Assembly (NCBI GenBank): GCA_022606425.2 | Contig: JAHDVF020000734.1 | Location: forward strand, 372,001 to 436,000 | From: Lepidostoma basale | Taxonomy: Eukaryota; Arthropoda; Insecta; Trichoptera; Lepidostomatidae | Length of the DNA stretch: 64,000 bases | Reading direction: 5' to 3' | Shown: piece after piece, positions 10,336 through 21,697 of the stretch | How the letters are laid out: every line of letters starts with the position of its first letter | Numbering within the stretch: the stretch's first letter is position 1 | Made by a program: the position numbers and the translations under genes | Notes under the pieces: generated by a model | Told to the model about the DNA's origin: nothing | The model's input: only the letters and a program-made list of their open reading frames with translations | The model's database searches: none

Positions 10336-10709
10336 TTTCACAGCAGTTTAAATTCGTTTCATCGCGTTTAATAAGCGTTTCGATTAAATGCCTCGAAAAC
10401 TCGCTTAACTATTATCAATAGATAATTAACATTTAAAATGTACATTAACACAAATTGTTAGCGATTTTGATAAAGGACTATAAGAATAAAATTTGAAATG
10501 ATGGCCAACGTTGGAGAAACCTGATGTGGCACAGGATGAAGAGAAAAAATTATACCTTCAATAGCTGTATATATTATATTATATTATAATACTTGTATAT
10601 ATAGTTGTCAAGCGTAAAGAAATATCAACTTCATCTGATTTGTATTTTACGGATATTTCAATAACATAATATGAAATCCTTTTATTATATTTTTTTCGCA
10701 GTCATGTTT

Positions 10710-11235
10710 ACCAACAATAACCCACCATCACCCCGTTTCCCCGCAGGGGTAGGCAGATAGAATGGACCACCATACTACTCAATCCTGACACATTTCTTTA
10801 GCTTCCTCCATATTCATACAACAAGTCATACACGCACGTCGATTCCGATTCCGATTTCTTACATGACCAAACTTAAAAAAATGATTAATTTGGACATGCC
10901 ATATTACCTACTTCGACTCCGTACTCCATTTACATCGTTAACGTTTATTTTCTTAAACTTTATTTCTCCATCCATGCGCTTCATATGTCCAAACCAACGC
11001 AGCGATCCTTTCATAATTTTATTGATAATACCTCTTCCGCTCTACATTCCTTTCTTATTTCAGAATTTGAATTTCTGTCTTACATCGTTCTATCACACAT
11101 TCGTCTAAGGGACCTCATCTCTACTGCATTTATTCTGCTCTCATCTTTCTTCTGCCGGTTTCATGCTTCGCTTCCGTACGTAAGCGTTGGGACCAGAATT
11201 CCTGTGAACTGCCATTTTCGCTTTCATTGATAAAT
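10710..11235 (-). mobile_element. TTAG-family LINE 3' end, long copy
   Basis: Minus strand carries the segment from TYVRKRSMKPAEE-like through the RISNSEIRKE, SLRWFGHMKRMDGE and KKINVNDVNGVRS blocks to the tail-proximal end near 10725. Multiple frame breaks. Subtype as at 5268-5760. The tail has decayed to TTATTGTTGG. Confidence 0.7.
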
Positions 11236-11639
11236 TCTTCTGAAGGTAAGAAATGTAACTTTATTATTTTTTGAAATGTTTTTTTATTTTATTATCATAC
11301 TCGTATAATATAAGACATTACTTTATTTTACACTATATATTAACGAGTAAATATTGTAGGTATGCTATGCGACCCCTAAATATGGATTCAGTAATGCTTG
11401 CTTGGCTATTTTCACATTCAAACTAAAAGTTGAATTATAACTTTATTACGTTATTTGAAATGACTTTATTCTAAAACATATGTAAATACGTTTACATATT
11501 TACCCATTACAAAATATACACGTTCCATTATAAAATGTAAACATGTATTACGCTACCCCCAAAATATGATTCCTTGTTATATATTTGCATACGTGTAACC
11601 ATAGCTACGCGCGTTATAAATTATAATGTATTCTATCGT

Positions 11640-12010
11640 AATGTTTTCAGCTCATTAACCGACTTGAATGCCGTTCTGAGGGACAGAAACCTGATGAATC
11701 GCTAACCGAGGCAGGGTCTCTATTTCATTCAATCATTTCCCAGCCCTCGCTAACACATCCGTATAAATCTACCCCTATTCTAAATACGCCCTTATAGCGA
11801 GCGGTCTTCCCCTTCAACGCCCCCGTAAAGGGAAAATAATTTTTCCACTCTGCAAACTTTTGATTTAAAGGGGGTAGCTTTTATGTAGTCTCTCGTGGCC
11901 TGTTGTTGAGTTATACGTTTGTAGCGCGTGCCAGGGTCGTGTCGAGACGCTCGGGGCCCAATTGGCGGCCTAACAAGTCGCGGGAAACAACGTGGTACTC
12001 GTATCGCACA
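11640..12010. other. Single-copy GC-rich island
   Basis: About 370 bp, the most GC-rich unique block in the window (for example GAGACGCTCGGGGCCCAATT). No coding frame. Not repeated here. A conserved regulatory element or a promoter-proximal region is possible; neither is shown. Confidence 0.35.
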
Positions 12011-12150
12011 ATGTTACAATACAGTAAACGCGTACTGCATCAAAAACTGTTTCAAAGTGGTAAAAATTGAATTCAATGCATCGAATAATCTCTAATATTA
12101 TTCAAATTACGAATTAGTTCTTAACATAAATAATAGGGTTGATGTCTCAA

Positions 12151-12793
12151 TAATATTCTTCTTCTTTTTCCTTATTGTAGACATATGTGGTCTGTTCTCC
12201 AGAGTGTTGCTCCCCCTGTGAGGTAGATTCCCAGCTGTCTTTCCATTTTTTAGGAGGTCTTCCACGAGGACGAGTCCCATGAGGTTGATAATGCAATGCA
12301 ATATAGGGGAGTCTGGTGGTGTCCATCCTTTAAACATGACCGTACCAGTCCCTTTTTCGCTGTCTGCTCCATCTTATAAGATCTTCAACCTCACATATCT
12401 CTCTTATTCTGGTGTTTCTCATGCGATCTCTTAGTGTCTTGCCTGCTATCGTCCTCAGTGTCTTTATTTCGGAAGTCCTCAAAAATTGTTTGGTCCTTAC
12501 TGTGTCTGCTCTTGCTTCGACGCCATATGTTATTATTGGTCTTACCTTATTGTGGATTTTAGAGTCCCAGAGATTACAGCTGCCTTGTTTACTTGGGCTT
12601 GTGTTTCTTCCCGCAGATCAGCTCCCCCCACCAGGTCTATGCCTAGATACTTGAAGGTCCTGACCTGTTCTATGGGCTGATTTTCTATAACCAGGTTACA
12701 TGTTTTGGGTGTTTTGAAAAAGGTCATACATTTTGTTTTTTCGATAGAGATCGTCATGTTGTATTTCTTACAGGTGTATTCTTACTTAATATT
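12151..12793 (-). mobile_element. RTE-type LINE C-terminal fragment with TSD
   Basis: Minus strand: TISIEKTKCMTFFKT, a KYLGIDLVGGADLREE block (end of the RT domain), then RTFLRTSEIKTLR-like, RDRMRNTRIREICEVED, LIRWSRQRKRDWYGH and a proline-rich C-terminus ahead of a (GAA)-like tail at 12158. A 7-bp TAATATT lies at both ends (12151-12157 and 12787-12793), plausibly the target-site duplication. Frame broken. Related fragment at 45974-46330. Confidence 0.75.
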
Positions 12794-12799
12794 ATTAAA

Positions 12800-14215
12800 C
12801 CTTACAATTCGTATAGAGCTCACTACAGTCTTGGATTGATCCAACTCAAAAATATGAAATGAAACACATTTTTATAGATTTACTTGTGCATTTTTTGCAA
12901 TGCATTGTGTTAATTTTGTGGATGAGTATTTACAAAAAAAAATATTAACTTTTTTTAAAAATATTTGTTATATGAAAAGAATAAATGTTCCGAAATAAAT
13001 CATTTTAATATCTGTCAAAACTGATCACATGAATGATTTATTTGATAAATATTTAAAATATTTACACAACTGGTGAAGGGCTGCTTCTGTTTTAGTTTAA
13101 TTTTTTTAATTGTGTACAAAGTTAAAAAAAAGAAACATTGTTAAAATTTTTAAAATTTGCAATATAATTTAATTTTTATTTTTGTGGTTTTTTTGGTATT
13201 TTTGTGGTTTTGGTGGTGTTTTGTGTTTAACATAATAGTATTTGTTTATTGCCAATATGTTATAATTCTATTCATATCATATTTAGTGCGATCATTATTT
13301 CAGTATCAAAGCAGAAATAAGGGTAGAAAAAAAGATATTATATTTTAATGATGCAGCAACAGCCCTGTTGTTCCGTCTCCGTACGTGAAACCCGCCTCCC
13401 CCGGGGTGTGTATCTTGAACTTGTGTGAAAAGTGTTAATTACTACACTTATGACGTACATACGTACACCGGTACATCAAAGTGACATAATTTATACGATA
13501 CTACGTCGTGAAGAAGCTTTTAGAATGATAATAGAAGGAAGCACTCTTCTCGGGGGTGGGTTAGCATCAACTTAATCTTACTTAAGTAAACTTATTTATC
13601 ATACAGCTTCATTAAACCGGCTTGTATTCCGGAGTGCCGTGGTTATGATAATATTACGAACGGTTTAAACGTAAAACGTAACCTTGGTTCAGAATGTGAA
13701 TACGTCTTTGTCCTCCACGTAAATGACAGAATTTTCAAATGTATGCTTTTAAACTTAATGGCAAGTGTATTATAGCTAGAAAATCCAACTCGAGGCAGCT
13801 TATTTTTCATAATAGTATTAAAATAACTCGAAAAGAAGAGATTTATTTTGAAGGAATGGTACATTTGATCCATGTAGAGAAAAATAAAATTAAATGTCAA
13901 AAAGAGTGATCAATTTAAAAAAAAATCATGCAGAGTTAATTCATTTCATAAATACATACGTGAATTAAAATATGATAATTTACAATGCAAAAAAGAAACA
14001 TTATTATCCTTCTCCTTTACAAGAATATTCAACAATTCTGAAAGATTATTTAAAAAAAATGATGATGTCTTTGTTTAGACGAAACTTGTTTTTAACTTTC
14101 TAAAAACGTACATTTTCCTAAGTATTTAATTTTCGATGAAGATTGCGACAATATTGTTGATGTAACTAAAAAAAACATTTTACTACACTGTTTTGACCGA
14201 AACACTGTTAAAAAT
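12800..14215. other. No gene; AT-rich DNA
   Basis: Simple AT-rich sequence. A 63-codon plus-strand frame at 13157-13348 is rich in F, V and I and looks membrane-like, but this follows from a T-rich strand and I do not call it. Around 13370-13560 composition is closer to balanced. Confidence 0.3.
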
Positions 14216-14224
14216 TAATAACAA

Positions 14225-14405
14225 TGTTATGATATCACAATTTTTATTATTCACTCTTTAAGTGTTACGACAGCTGTTTCGCAAACCGATGTTGAATATT
14301 TTTGGTATTTAGTCAGTTTTTTTTATAATATCTTATATATGATGGTAACATCGGTTAGCGAAACAGCTGTCGCGACACTCAAGAAGTGAATAATGAAAAT
14401 TATAA
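14225..14405. repeat. HH-I inverted-pair repeat
   Basis: Two arms around a 65-bp centre. Left arm (minus): GCGAAACAGCTGTCG; right arm (plus): GCGAAACAGCTGTCGCGACA at 14359-14378. Both arms continue into CACT..AAGAGTGAATAAT. GAAA followed by palindromic ACAGCTGT and C has the layout of a hammerhead 3' half, but no CUGANGA half is readable upstream. Another copy is at 36310-36426. Confidence 0.5.
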
Positions 14406-15044
14406 ATACTTTACGAACGGTTAACGAAAGCGGTTCATATTTAAATTATTGATGTTGTTAATTGAGGTTCTAGGTTCATATTTATTGGCTGAAGGGCGGA
14501 TTAGATGGGACAATTTATGTTCATCTTTAACCTGCCTTCGTAGTTGCAAACTGCCATTGTAATTTTAGAGGAACCAATATAGATTTTCTTAATTAAATGC
14601 TTTCCAGAGGTAACGATTCTCAACCGTAATAGAATAAGATTTGTCTGATATTGTCGGACGCTTTATATTGCTATTTTTAAGTTATATACGAGTGTCACAA
14701 AACATTAAAAATATATTGAATTGTGTAAATTCCGAAAAAAAAACGTTTTTTAAGAGTGTAAAAAAATATTAATGTATTTCTGCAATATAATTTTATCTTA
14801 AAACTTTTAATGGTTGTCGATGTCACCAGATAAAACAATATATATATTATTAAATATTTTAAATCAATTAATTAAAAAAAAAAATTCTTGACGTAAACAC
14901 ATTTGAAAAAAGGAATACTATAAAGAATCATCTTCCGAATCACGCTTTCTGTTACCATTGCCTTTAATTGGTATTCATTTTCTTGTTTTTTATTTATTTA
15001 TTTATAGAATGGACATCTACAAAAAAATCAATGTTTTATTTATT

Positions 15045-15250
15045 GTGTCTTGAATAATCATGTAAAACTTCATATTAAATATTCATTACGAATAAAATCG
15101 TCTGTTTTATACAAGTTTTATTATATTGTATGTGAATAACACGTTTCGCCTGTCTAATGTGGTTGATAATGGCCTTGGACAGGCGAAACATGTCATTCAC
15201 ATAAAATATAATAAAACTTCTAGAAAACAGACATTTTAATTCGTATTAAT
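15045..15250. repeat. HH-B palindromic repeat, good copy
   Basis: Full inverted pair: TCTTGAATAATCATGTAAAA at the left, AATAACACGTTTCGCCTGTC, centre, then GACAGGCGAAACATGTCATT and AAACTTCTAGAAAACAGAC. In the right arm the upstream half reads UUGAUAA, U, then a GCCU/AGGC stem, the closest HH-B comes to the hammerhead core (C3 to U, G8 to A). Confidence 0.6.
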
Positions 15251-15259
15251 TATTTAATA

Positions 15260-16155
15260 TTTTATATTATATTGTTGTATTATTGTTTTGGACAAAAAAT
15301 ATAATTTATAACATGGGTATTTTAGTTAAATATCATACGAATTATAATACTAAATTTTCTTAAAACAACGGAATCCAGCAGCATCTTAAAAAACTTAATG
15401 TAAACATATAGGTCCTCCTTTGTCTTTTTAAATAAATCGTTATATTTTTACTAATTTAATAAATATTTTTTGGTTTAGCCAAATTTCTGCGCTTACTATG
15501 TTGAGGTTAATTTTGCAAAGTTGATCAACTTGTATTTTATACCGTATAAATATTTCATATACGTGGAAGTGGGGAACATTAAAAATAAAAAATAAAATAC
15601 CCGCATTACGTCAAAGAAAAAAGTTTATTTTTTTTGAAAATTTGTTATCTTATATTCTAACGTTTATACTGTGCTTTGAGCCATGTGATTAATATTTTAA
15701 ACAATATATTCAAAACACATTATCGTTATTAAAAATGTTAATATCAAATGTCAATATCATGACTCAGTTCAATTTAATAAGTTAATATAGTAAGAAAGTA
15801 GTGACAAAAATTACTTACCGCTTTTCTAATTGCGTGAAAATTGTTTAAGTCCAATAGCAATAATTTGGTAATGTCAAACAATAAAACACAGTAACTTTAA
15901 AATATATTCAAAATTTTAATTTTTAATAACTGGTAACAATGTGACAAAATAAATAAAAATTTGAAATCACTTATTTGATGAAAAATCGTACTGATGCGTG
16001 TGTTTTAAACTATTCAAATTTGACGTTTGATTCGAGAACACGTGAATATCGTTGAGAAATCGGTGGCCGGTCGCGAAACGTCCCCCCAATATGGCCGCAA
16101 CGCGGGAACTGAAATTTTCCCTCATTTTCATGTTCAGGTGTGATAAGGGCGCATG
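15260..16155. other. No gene; AT-rich DNA, GC-richer at its end
   Basis: No repeat or frame supported. The last 110 bp (from about 16040) are GC-richer (GGCCGGTCGCGAAACGTCCC) and single-copy. Confidence 0.3.
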
Positions 16156-16399
16156 CGTCAGATCAAAAACTTCGAAAACAAGTCGTTAGGGCAGATATAA
16201 ATCGTATGAAGAAAATGGTTATGTAATTGGCCCTGGTAATTGGGAGAGCAATTAGGTACAGGGTGTGAAAAATGGCCTGGATAATTATTACAGGTGTGTA
16301 TAATAGAGCCATAAAATAAATATGTGAAGGCTGTTTCAGAGGAAAATGTGTAAAAAATATATTGTGGCAATATTACAACTTTCCATAAATGTATTCGAG

Positions 16400-16610
16400 T
16401 TAGAGCAAAACGAGGAGTCGGTTGTGGCGAGATCATGTTAACTGTATGGACAATCAAATACACTACTACAAATGGGATAACCGTAGGACATCTTCCACCT
16501 GGTAGGCCACCCAAAATAAGGCGAGATTGCTGATATTCTGCATCGCAAGATTCGGAAGATTCCGAGTCAACAGTTCACCCGAACCGACGAACTAACCCCA
16601 AAGATTTAAA
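16400..16610 (+). mobile_element. LINE C-terminal remnant
   Basis: Plus strand shows ARTRSRLWRDHVN-like and PPGRPPKIRRDC-like pieces in shifting frames, the usual tail of an RTE-like polyprotein. Heavily decayed. Confidence 0.4.
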
Positions 16611-16679
16611 TCAGTGGTATTAGAATTTATTTTACAATTTTCAATATGAGCAGAAATAGCTCATTATCATGAAGAAGGA

Positions 16680-16760
16680 ATCGGGTCATGTCCAGGCTCG
16701 AACCCATGTCCCCTGGATCAGGAGCCTAGAGTTCTGTCCCCTAGACCACCACCCGATGTA
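16680..16760 (-). mobile_element. tRNA-derived SINE-2 head
   Basis: Minus strand: GGTGGTGGTCTAGGGGACAG (A box region) and GGGTTCGAGCCTGG (B box), with an internal CTCCTGATCCAGGGG arm like an anticodon stem-loop. It does not fold to a complete tRNA with a canonical acceptor, so I call it a SINE head and not a tRNA gene. Confidence 0.6.
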
Positions 16761-16790
16761 TCTTCTACTTCTTATTCAATTAGATCTGGG

Positions 16791-16920
16791 CTTGGAAAGT
16801 CCCTCCACTTGTGGTGTTACTATAAATATAACATCCGGCGCCCCTGGAAACGACACAAAGTCGGCCAAACCTTCCACTGCAATGGCATGATAAAGTGGAG
16901 AGATGAGACCAGTTTTTAGG
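16791..16920. repeat. Unclassified repeat Y, copy 1
   Basis: Shares GGAAAGT.CCTCCACTTGTG, CCTGGAAACGACACAAAG and TTCCACTGCAATGGCATGA with 62125-62263. No coding or RNA signature recognised. Confidence 0.5.
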
Positions 16921-17204
16921 ACTATTCTTACGAAACTAAAGATAAGCTTTCGAAGAAGATGAAGAATATATAATATAATATATGAAAACGTTATCACCTC
17001 CCTTATATTCCAACCCTATTTCGTTGTTATTAAATACAACTAAACATAAGGAATATTTCTTTTTTAATCTTGAAATCTTTTATACGAAAGTTTGAATGTA
17101 TTTTTTCTACTTTAAATACAAATTTTAATTTTTATTCCAAAGTTTTAATATAATATTATATATGCCTATATTTTTTACCATATTTTTTTTAGGTATTCGA
17201 TAAT

Positions 17205-17417
17205 TTGGTTATGAAACTGATGTACGAATAGGAAAACGTGGCACAATCAAATCAAATATTGAATGTCGGCCACGTAAGAGTCAGAGAAATCGACTTGCGT
17301 TGATGACACGATGTTTGAATGTTGAGAAATCGAGAGAAGTGAAAAGAAAAGTGTGGCAGATCTTTTTTTTTGCCTACTCCTTCGTTGAGACAGCTTGATA
17401 GTTAGTTAGTTATGATT
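17205..17417 (+). mobile_element. TTAG-tailed LINE 3' end
   Basis: RKTWHNQIKSNIECRPRKSQ-like region in broken frames, then a decayed SAYPS end and GATAGTTAGTTAGTTA tail. GTRNR subtype. Confidence 0.65.
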
Positions 17418-17440
17418 GAATAGTGTTTTAAAAATATGTG

Positions 17441-17625
17441 ATCATCATCATAAGCCTGTATATGTCCACCCCTGGACGTAAGCCTCTTCCATCTGCTTCC
17501 ATGTCTGTCGATCCTGGGCAACACACAACCACGTCGTACCGGCGGTCTCTTTAATGTCGTCCCTCCATCGAAGTTGGGGACGCCCTTGTTTTCGGGTCAC
17601 AGATCTAGGACACCAGTAAAGAAGG
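17441..17625 (-). mobile_element. LINE 3' end with (ATG)n tail
   Basis: Minus strand ends with RDDIKETAGTTWL, AQDRQTWKQMEEAY, then GWTYTG and an (ATG)n tail (complement of CATCATCAT at 17442). Separate family from the TTAG LINE. Confidence 0.6.
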
Positions 17626-17629
17626 CGGT

Positions 17630-17760
17630 GATGCGCGAAGCTCCGACGGGAGCGAAACCGATTGGTTTCAGAAAAATAAAATGGTGTAAAAATAAGTCAA
17701 TGTTTTAGAATTATTTAATATAATGCCACAACACAAATTCAGCGCTTTATATGAAAGTAT
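17630..17760 (+). repeat. HH-D repeat with degraded hammerhead-like motif
   Basis: Stem II GCTCC/GGAGC, GAAA and ACCGATT are intact at 17640-17667, but the 5' core reads UGCGCGA in place of CUGACGA. Continues into the ATGCCACAACACAAATTC end of the HH-D unit. Confidence 0.5.
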
Positions 17761-18169
17761 ACTTAAAACATTATTCGAAATAATTTTCCGAAATGAATGT
17801 TCGCGGAACAGCCTGTGTACCATAAACACCAGTCCTAATATTCGGGATTACCAATTGAAATACCTTCCATGTAAGATTTTAGTTGGGGAAGAAGGATTCT
17901 AAATTAGCCAAATCCTATATATCCCCTTAATGACCCCATACATCTTCCGCCTAGAGATAACAGGGGTACAGTTACAGGTGGGGTGAAAATAATATAAAGG
18001 AATGTTAGTTGAACGTAATTCAAACAGTTTTTGCACTTTATTGATAGAACTTAAGTGTTAAAAAAATATATTTTATAAATGTTATAAAAAAAAACATTAA
18101 AACTTTGAAATTTCATTGTAATGTCCATCCATAAATATTCATTAAAATGACTGTTTTGATACAAAGTCT

Positions 18170-18516
18170 TAACGGAAGACAGATGATTGCATCATAAGTA
18201 AAATTAAAAAAGGAACCCTCAGATGGTTTGGACATATGAAACGAATGGACGAGAGAAGAATGGTTAAACTGTTGTATACAAGCAGTGTGAGTGGAAAGAG
18301 AAGTCGCGGAAAACCAATAAAGCATGGCATGAACAAATTAATCAAATACTGAAAGGCGGCCACATTCGAAGTCGGAAAAATCGACGAACGTGCATGTTAC
18401 GATGTATGAATGTGGAGGAAGAGGTATGTCAGAACAGAACGGTATGGCGGTCCATCCTCTCTGCCTATCCCTTCGTTGGAACGGCGTGATGGTTAGTTAG
18501 TTAGTTAGTTAGTTAA
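18170..18516 (+). mobile_element. TTAG-tailed LINE 3' end with long tail
   Basis: ADDCIISKIKKGTLRWFGH, the MKRMDERRMVKLLY block and SSVSGKRSRGKP are readable in one frame; then a one-base deletion in an A-run, and finally SILSAYPFVGTA, stop TGA, TGG and (TTAG)5. ADDCI subtype. Confidence 0.8.
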
Positions 18517-18639
18517 CGGAAAATATGTATATTGATTTATAAAATTATCGTTTTTATGGAAAATATTTTTAAGAGATAGATCCTACTTAATTATTTATTG
18601 AGATACCGGATTATTATACTTCCACAAAATTACTTGGTA

Positions 18640-18720
18640 ATGTGACCGGTTTCGCTTTTGCTACAGATATAGAAGTCAGAAGATGGCAGCGAGCTGCCGA
18701 AATAAAAAAAAAAAAATGGA
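18640..18720 (+). ncRNA. Hammerhead-like motif remnant, HH-J/K type
   Basis: Plus strand 18677-18702: core CAGAAGA (U4 to A), extra U, stem II GGCAG/CUGCC with CGAG loop, GAAA; the stem III half is replaced by an A-rich run. A minus-strand partner half (GACCGGTTTCGC) lies at 18642-18656, so this was an inverted pair. Confidence 0.45.
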
Positions 18721-19261
18721 ATGAAATTAATGTATTTTTATTATTTTATATTTTATGTTCATTATTTACATTGTACTTTTAACAAGAAATGTCAATTAAC
18801 AGTTTAAATATTATAAAAGATATTGATAGATTTTCTAAATGTTTTCTAGAAGTTTTATATTATATACTACTACATAATACATTTTGGCTGATTAGACCGT
18901 TATCGAAAAATTAAATGGCAATACATGCATTTCCTTATAGTATCATAAATCTTCTAAAAACATTTGTTTTACTATTTTATATGCATTGTGGAGTAAATCT
19001 ACTTATTCCAGCAACAATAAACATAAAACTTTTCCAATGGAACAGTTTATAAAAACGTATGATCGCATTGATACAGTTCTGTTCATATTGAAGCAGGTTG
19101 CACTAGCGGTTCATAGATGTCACTACACCGAATAATTTTCAGCTGTTTAAAAACATCTGCATGATTATTCAAATAAATGCGTTGTTACGTATTGTCGTTA
19201 TAAATAAATATTCATTAAAAATATATTATCAATTATTCTTCTTTCTTTGCAATTTCTCACG

Positions 19262-19525
19262 TTCTATGGGGGCCGGCCCTCTTAAGATAATTTCTTCCGA
19301 ATGCCTTATCTTGGGTCGGCTTGCTGATGATTCAACATTTCTTTAGCGTGGCCTCAGTAGATGACCCCCACGTTTCCAAGGGCCTTCCTATTCTCTTCAC
19401 TCTTGACCGTTTGAATTTGAAGGCCAATCTTCATAATATAATCGTCTTTCCGACAAATCTGTGGCCAAACCAACGTAACTTTTTCAACCTTTTCTGGTAT
19501 AGGGGCGACATTCCATTTACCTTCT
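19262..19525 (-). mobile_element. Possible LINE remnant
   Basis: Less AT-rich block. Minus strand carries PYTRKG, VGLATDLSER-like and GPWKRGGHLL pieces in different frames, faintly like a LINE C-terminus. Assignment is weak. Confidence 0.3.
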
Positions 19526-19874
19526 AACACGCATTAAATGACGTTGTTGTCATTTTTGTTAAATCATTTTAATATTAAATTATGTATTTAAGTGCCGCTT
19601 CCATCGGCATCTGTAGTTAAACCGAGTTATCTTATAAATAATTCAAAACTAAATTTTTTACATTTTTATATTATATTTCATCTTTAATTATTCATTATTA
19701 CTAGTATTACTATTATATTTTTCTCTTTGGCTCATTAAAATATTACTTTATTATTTTTATATATTTAACCTTATGTCAGTTGTTATTTAGTATTTGTGGT
19801 AGAATGTAATTGGCCTTGTTTTGTTGTCTCTTTGTGTTTGAATTTGTATACTGTATTCTCTGTTTGTTACCCTC

Positions 19875-19881
<7 letters not shown>

Positions 19882-19908
<27 letters not shown>

Positions 19909-19910
19909 CA
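19882..19910. repeat. (AAT)n microsatellite
   Basis: Ten AAT units, possibly the tail of an element whose body is no longer readable. Confidence 0.8.
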
Positions 19911-20171
19911 AAAATAAAATAAAAACTGCGTTTTTAGAGATATTTATGTAAAAAATGTTTAAATATTTTAAAATAAGTTTAGTATCTATTTTTAGGACAT
20001 ACAAGACATTCCATTTCATTATATAAATGGTTGAAGAAATATAAGCACTACGTATGTTAAGTACAAAAAAACTTAGTTTGCAGTTTCGTTCTATAACTCA
20101 TATATAATTTTTAGTTTAGGAAATTGAAAATAACTTTGTTTAATCGACTATTTATTAAAAAATATTAAATA

Positions 20172-20210
20172 ACACGACATGTTTCGGAGGATACCTCCAT
20201 CTTCAGATGT
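20172..20210 (-). ncRNA. Hammerhead-like ribozyme motif, HH-E, intact core
   Basis: Minus strand: stem I ACAU/GUGU (one wobble), core CUGAAGA, one extra U, stem II GGAGG/CCUCC with UAU loop, GAAA, stem III half ACAUGU (self-complementary), C17. Every position normally required in the hammerhead core is present. A stem III of six self-complementary bases cannot close well within one molecule, so cleavage would be expected from a dimer or tandem copy. The extra base between A9 and stem II is unusual but has a precedent in a viroid hammerhead. Confidence 0.7.
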
Positions 20211-20657
20211 AAAAATATAAAATAATAACTAAATAAAGAATGACTAATAAAAAACGCATTTGAAATTCGATACAAAAATCAAATTTAAAAATTAACCTGG
20301 TCTATTTGTTATAAGTTCTAACAATTATTTTTTTAACAGTAAGAACTAATACATAATAATAATACACGATGAATTTAGAAATTAGAAATCCTCAAGTTGG
20401 TGAAAATGGGTGAAAACATAATTAATGATCAAATTCATCCTTTTACTTTCAAATGTATTTTTTTTCTAAATTACATTTTTTTATATTATCATCATGAATT
20501 ATTATTAATTAATATTATTTATTAGTTCTTAGTGTGAAAAAAAATTGTTAGTACTCGTAACAAATAGCCCAGGTTAATTTTTAAATTTGAATTATTGTAT
20601 CGAATTTTAAACGCGTTTTTTATTAGTCTTTCTTTGTTTAGTTTTTATTATATTTTT

Positions 20658-20696
20658 ACACCTGAAGATGGAGGTATACTCCGATACATGTCGTGT
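20658..20696 (+). ncRNA. Hammerhead-like motif, HH-E right arm
   Basis: Plus strand: stem I ACAC/GUGU (four Watson-Crick pairs), core CUGAAGA, extra U, stem II GGAG/CUCC, GAUA in place of GAAA (A14 to U), ACAUGU, C17. Compared with the left arm, stem I keeps pairing while one base differs (ACAU vs ACAC). The A14 change should inactivate it. Confidence 0.6.
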
Positions 20697-20760
20697 TATT
20701 TAATATTTTTTAATGAATAGTGGATTAAACAAAGTCATTTTCAATTTCCTAAGTATTCCA

Positions 20761-21697
20761 CAGTGTTAATGCCTTAACGTTCAATAAGTTGTTTAATATT
20801 GAGTGTAAACATATGTTTGTACTTAATGTCTATTTTATTATACAATACTTTAACCATTCACATTGAGAGCAATAATTGCAGTAGCACGGATATATTCATA
20901 AATAATTATGTAACCATAGAAACATTATTCTGTTTTTATTTAACAGTTCCGATAGCAGATTGGACGACCATCTATTCCGACTTATATAAGTCGAAAAATA
21001 ACTTTTTTGAAATTATCACTATTTGTCCCGGTGTAAAATAACTTCAGTAAAGTGTTATTTTATGTAAAACATGTTAGTAAATTATCCTCCATTTGCGTCT
21101 TGCATCTTCTTAATGTAAATGCAGTTAGATTGATTGGTGAGCAGTCGTGTAATCAATTACAAAGAATGATTGTGTGAGGTGAGATGAGCCTTTAACGAAT
21201 ACATTTTACCGCTTCCTTCGTATTGTCACGTAATGCGTAATTGATGGGTGTTTGTGAACAAAACTGGCGTCGTGTTGTTTGCAGTTAACTTGTGTGTAAG
21301 ATAAATCGAACACTATAGTAACAGTACTGTATTTACTAATTGTCCCATTCTGCACCGATGCTGCCATCCTCCTAGTCACCGCTACCTTTCATTTCACTTT
21401 GCTATCGGTACCTTCTTCGACGTAGAGTCCGTTCATTTCGCGGAGAATGTTTGCAATAGTGTGAGTGATTGTGCGTTTACAAAAGAACCAGACATTGTTT
21501 TTATTTTATTTTTTATGAATAGAAAATAAAAAAATATATATTCATAATATTTGAATATTGAAATAAACAAACAAGTTATTTAAAAAAAATTAAATTGCCA
21601 TAAGATCAATTGTTATATCGAAAATAAGAAGTCCATTAAAGTTTTTATGATGTTAAATGATATTTCCTTAAAACACAATTAAGGGTATGACTAACAT
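20761..21697. other. No gene; single-copy DNA, GC-richer at 21290-21460
   Basis: No frame or repeat supported. The 21290-21460 part is less AT-rich and single-copy. Confidence 0.3.

Larger units (their letters stand above)
20110..20760. repeat. HH-E foldback element, about 650 bp
   Basis: Arms at 20110-20230 and 20645-20757 are inverted copies: AAATTGAAAATAACTTTG, then ATTTATTAAAAAATATTAAA, AACACGACATGTTTC on the left and the complement on the right. Inside, 20250-20330 and 20548-20623 are a second inverted pair (AAATTTAAAAATTAACCTGG). Each outer arm holds a hammerhead-like motif. The right end runs into TATTCCACAGTGTTAATGCC, an end motif shared with HH-F and other families. Confidence 0.75.

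Noticed and set aside
13157..13348. 63-codon hydrophobic frame resembling a membrane protein
   Set aside because: The hydrophobicity follows from a T-rich, low-complexity strand (TTTTTGTGGTTTT runs). No other support.
14269..14372. Full hammerhead in HH-I
   Set aside because: Only the GAAA plus palindrome half is visible. No CUGANGA with a matching stem II upstream, so annotated as a repeat and not as a ribozyme.
16158..16514. 118-codon minus-strand open frame
   Set aside because: It overlaps a plus-strand LINE remnant and has no family resemblance; a shadow frame.
18484..18516. (TTAG)n as insect telomeric repeat
   Set aside because: Insect telomeres are (TTAGG)n. These are four-base units and always follow the LINE stop codon.
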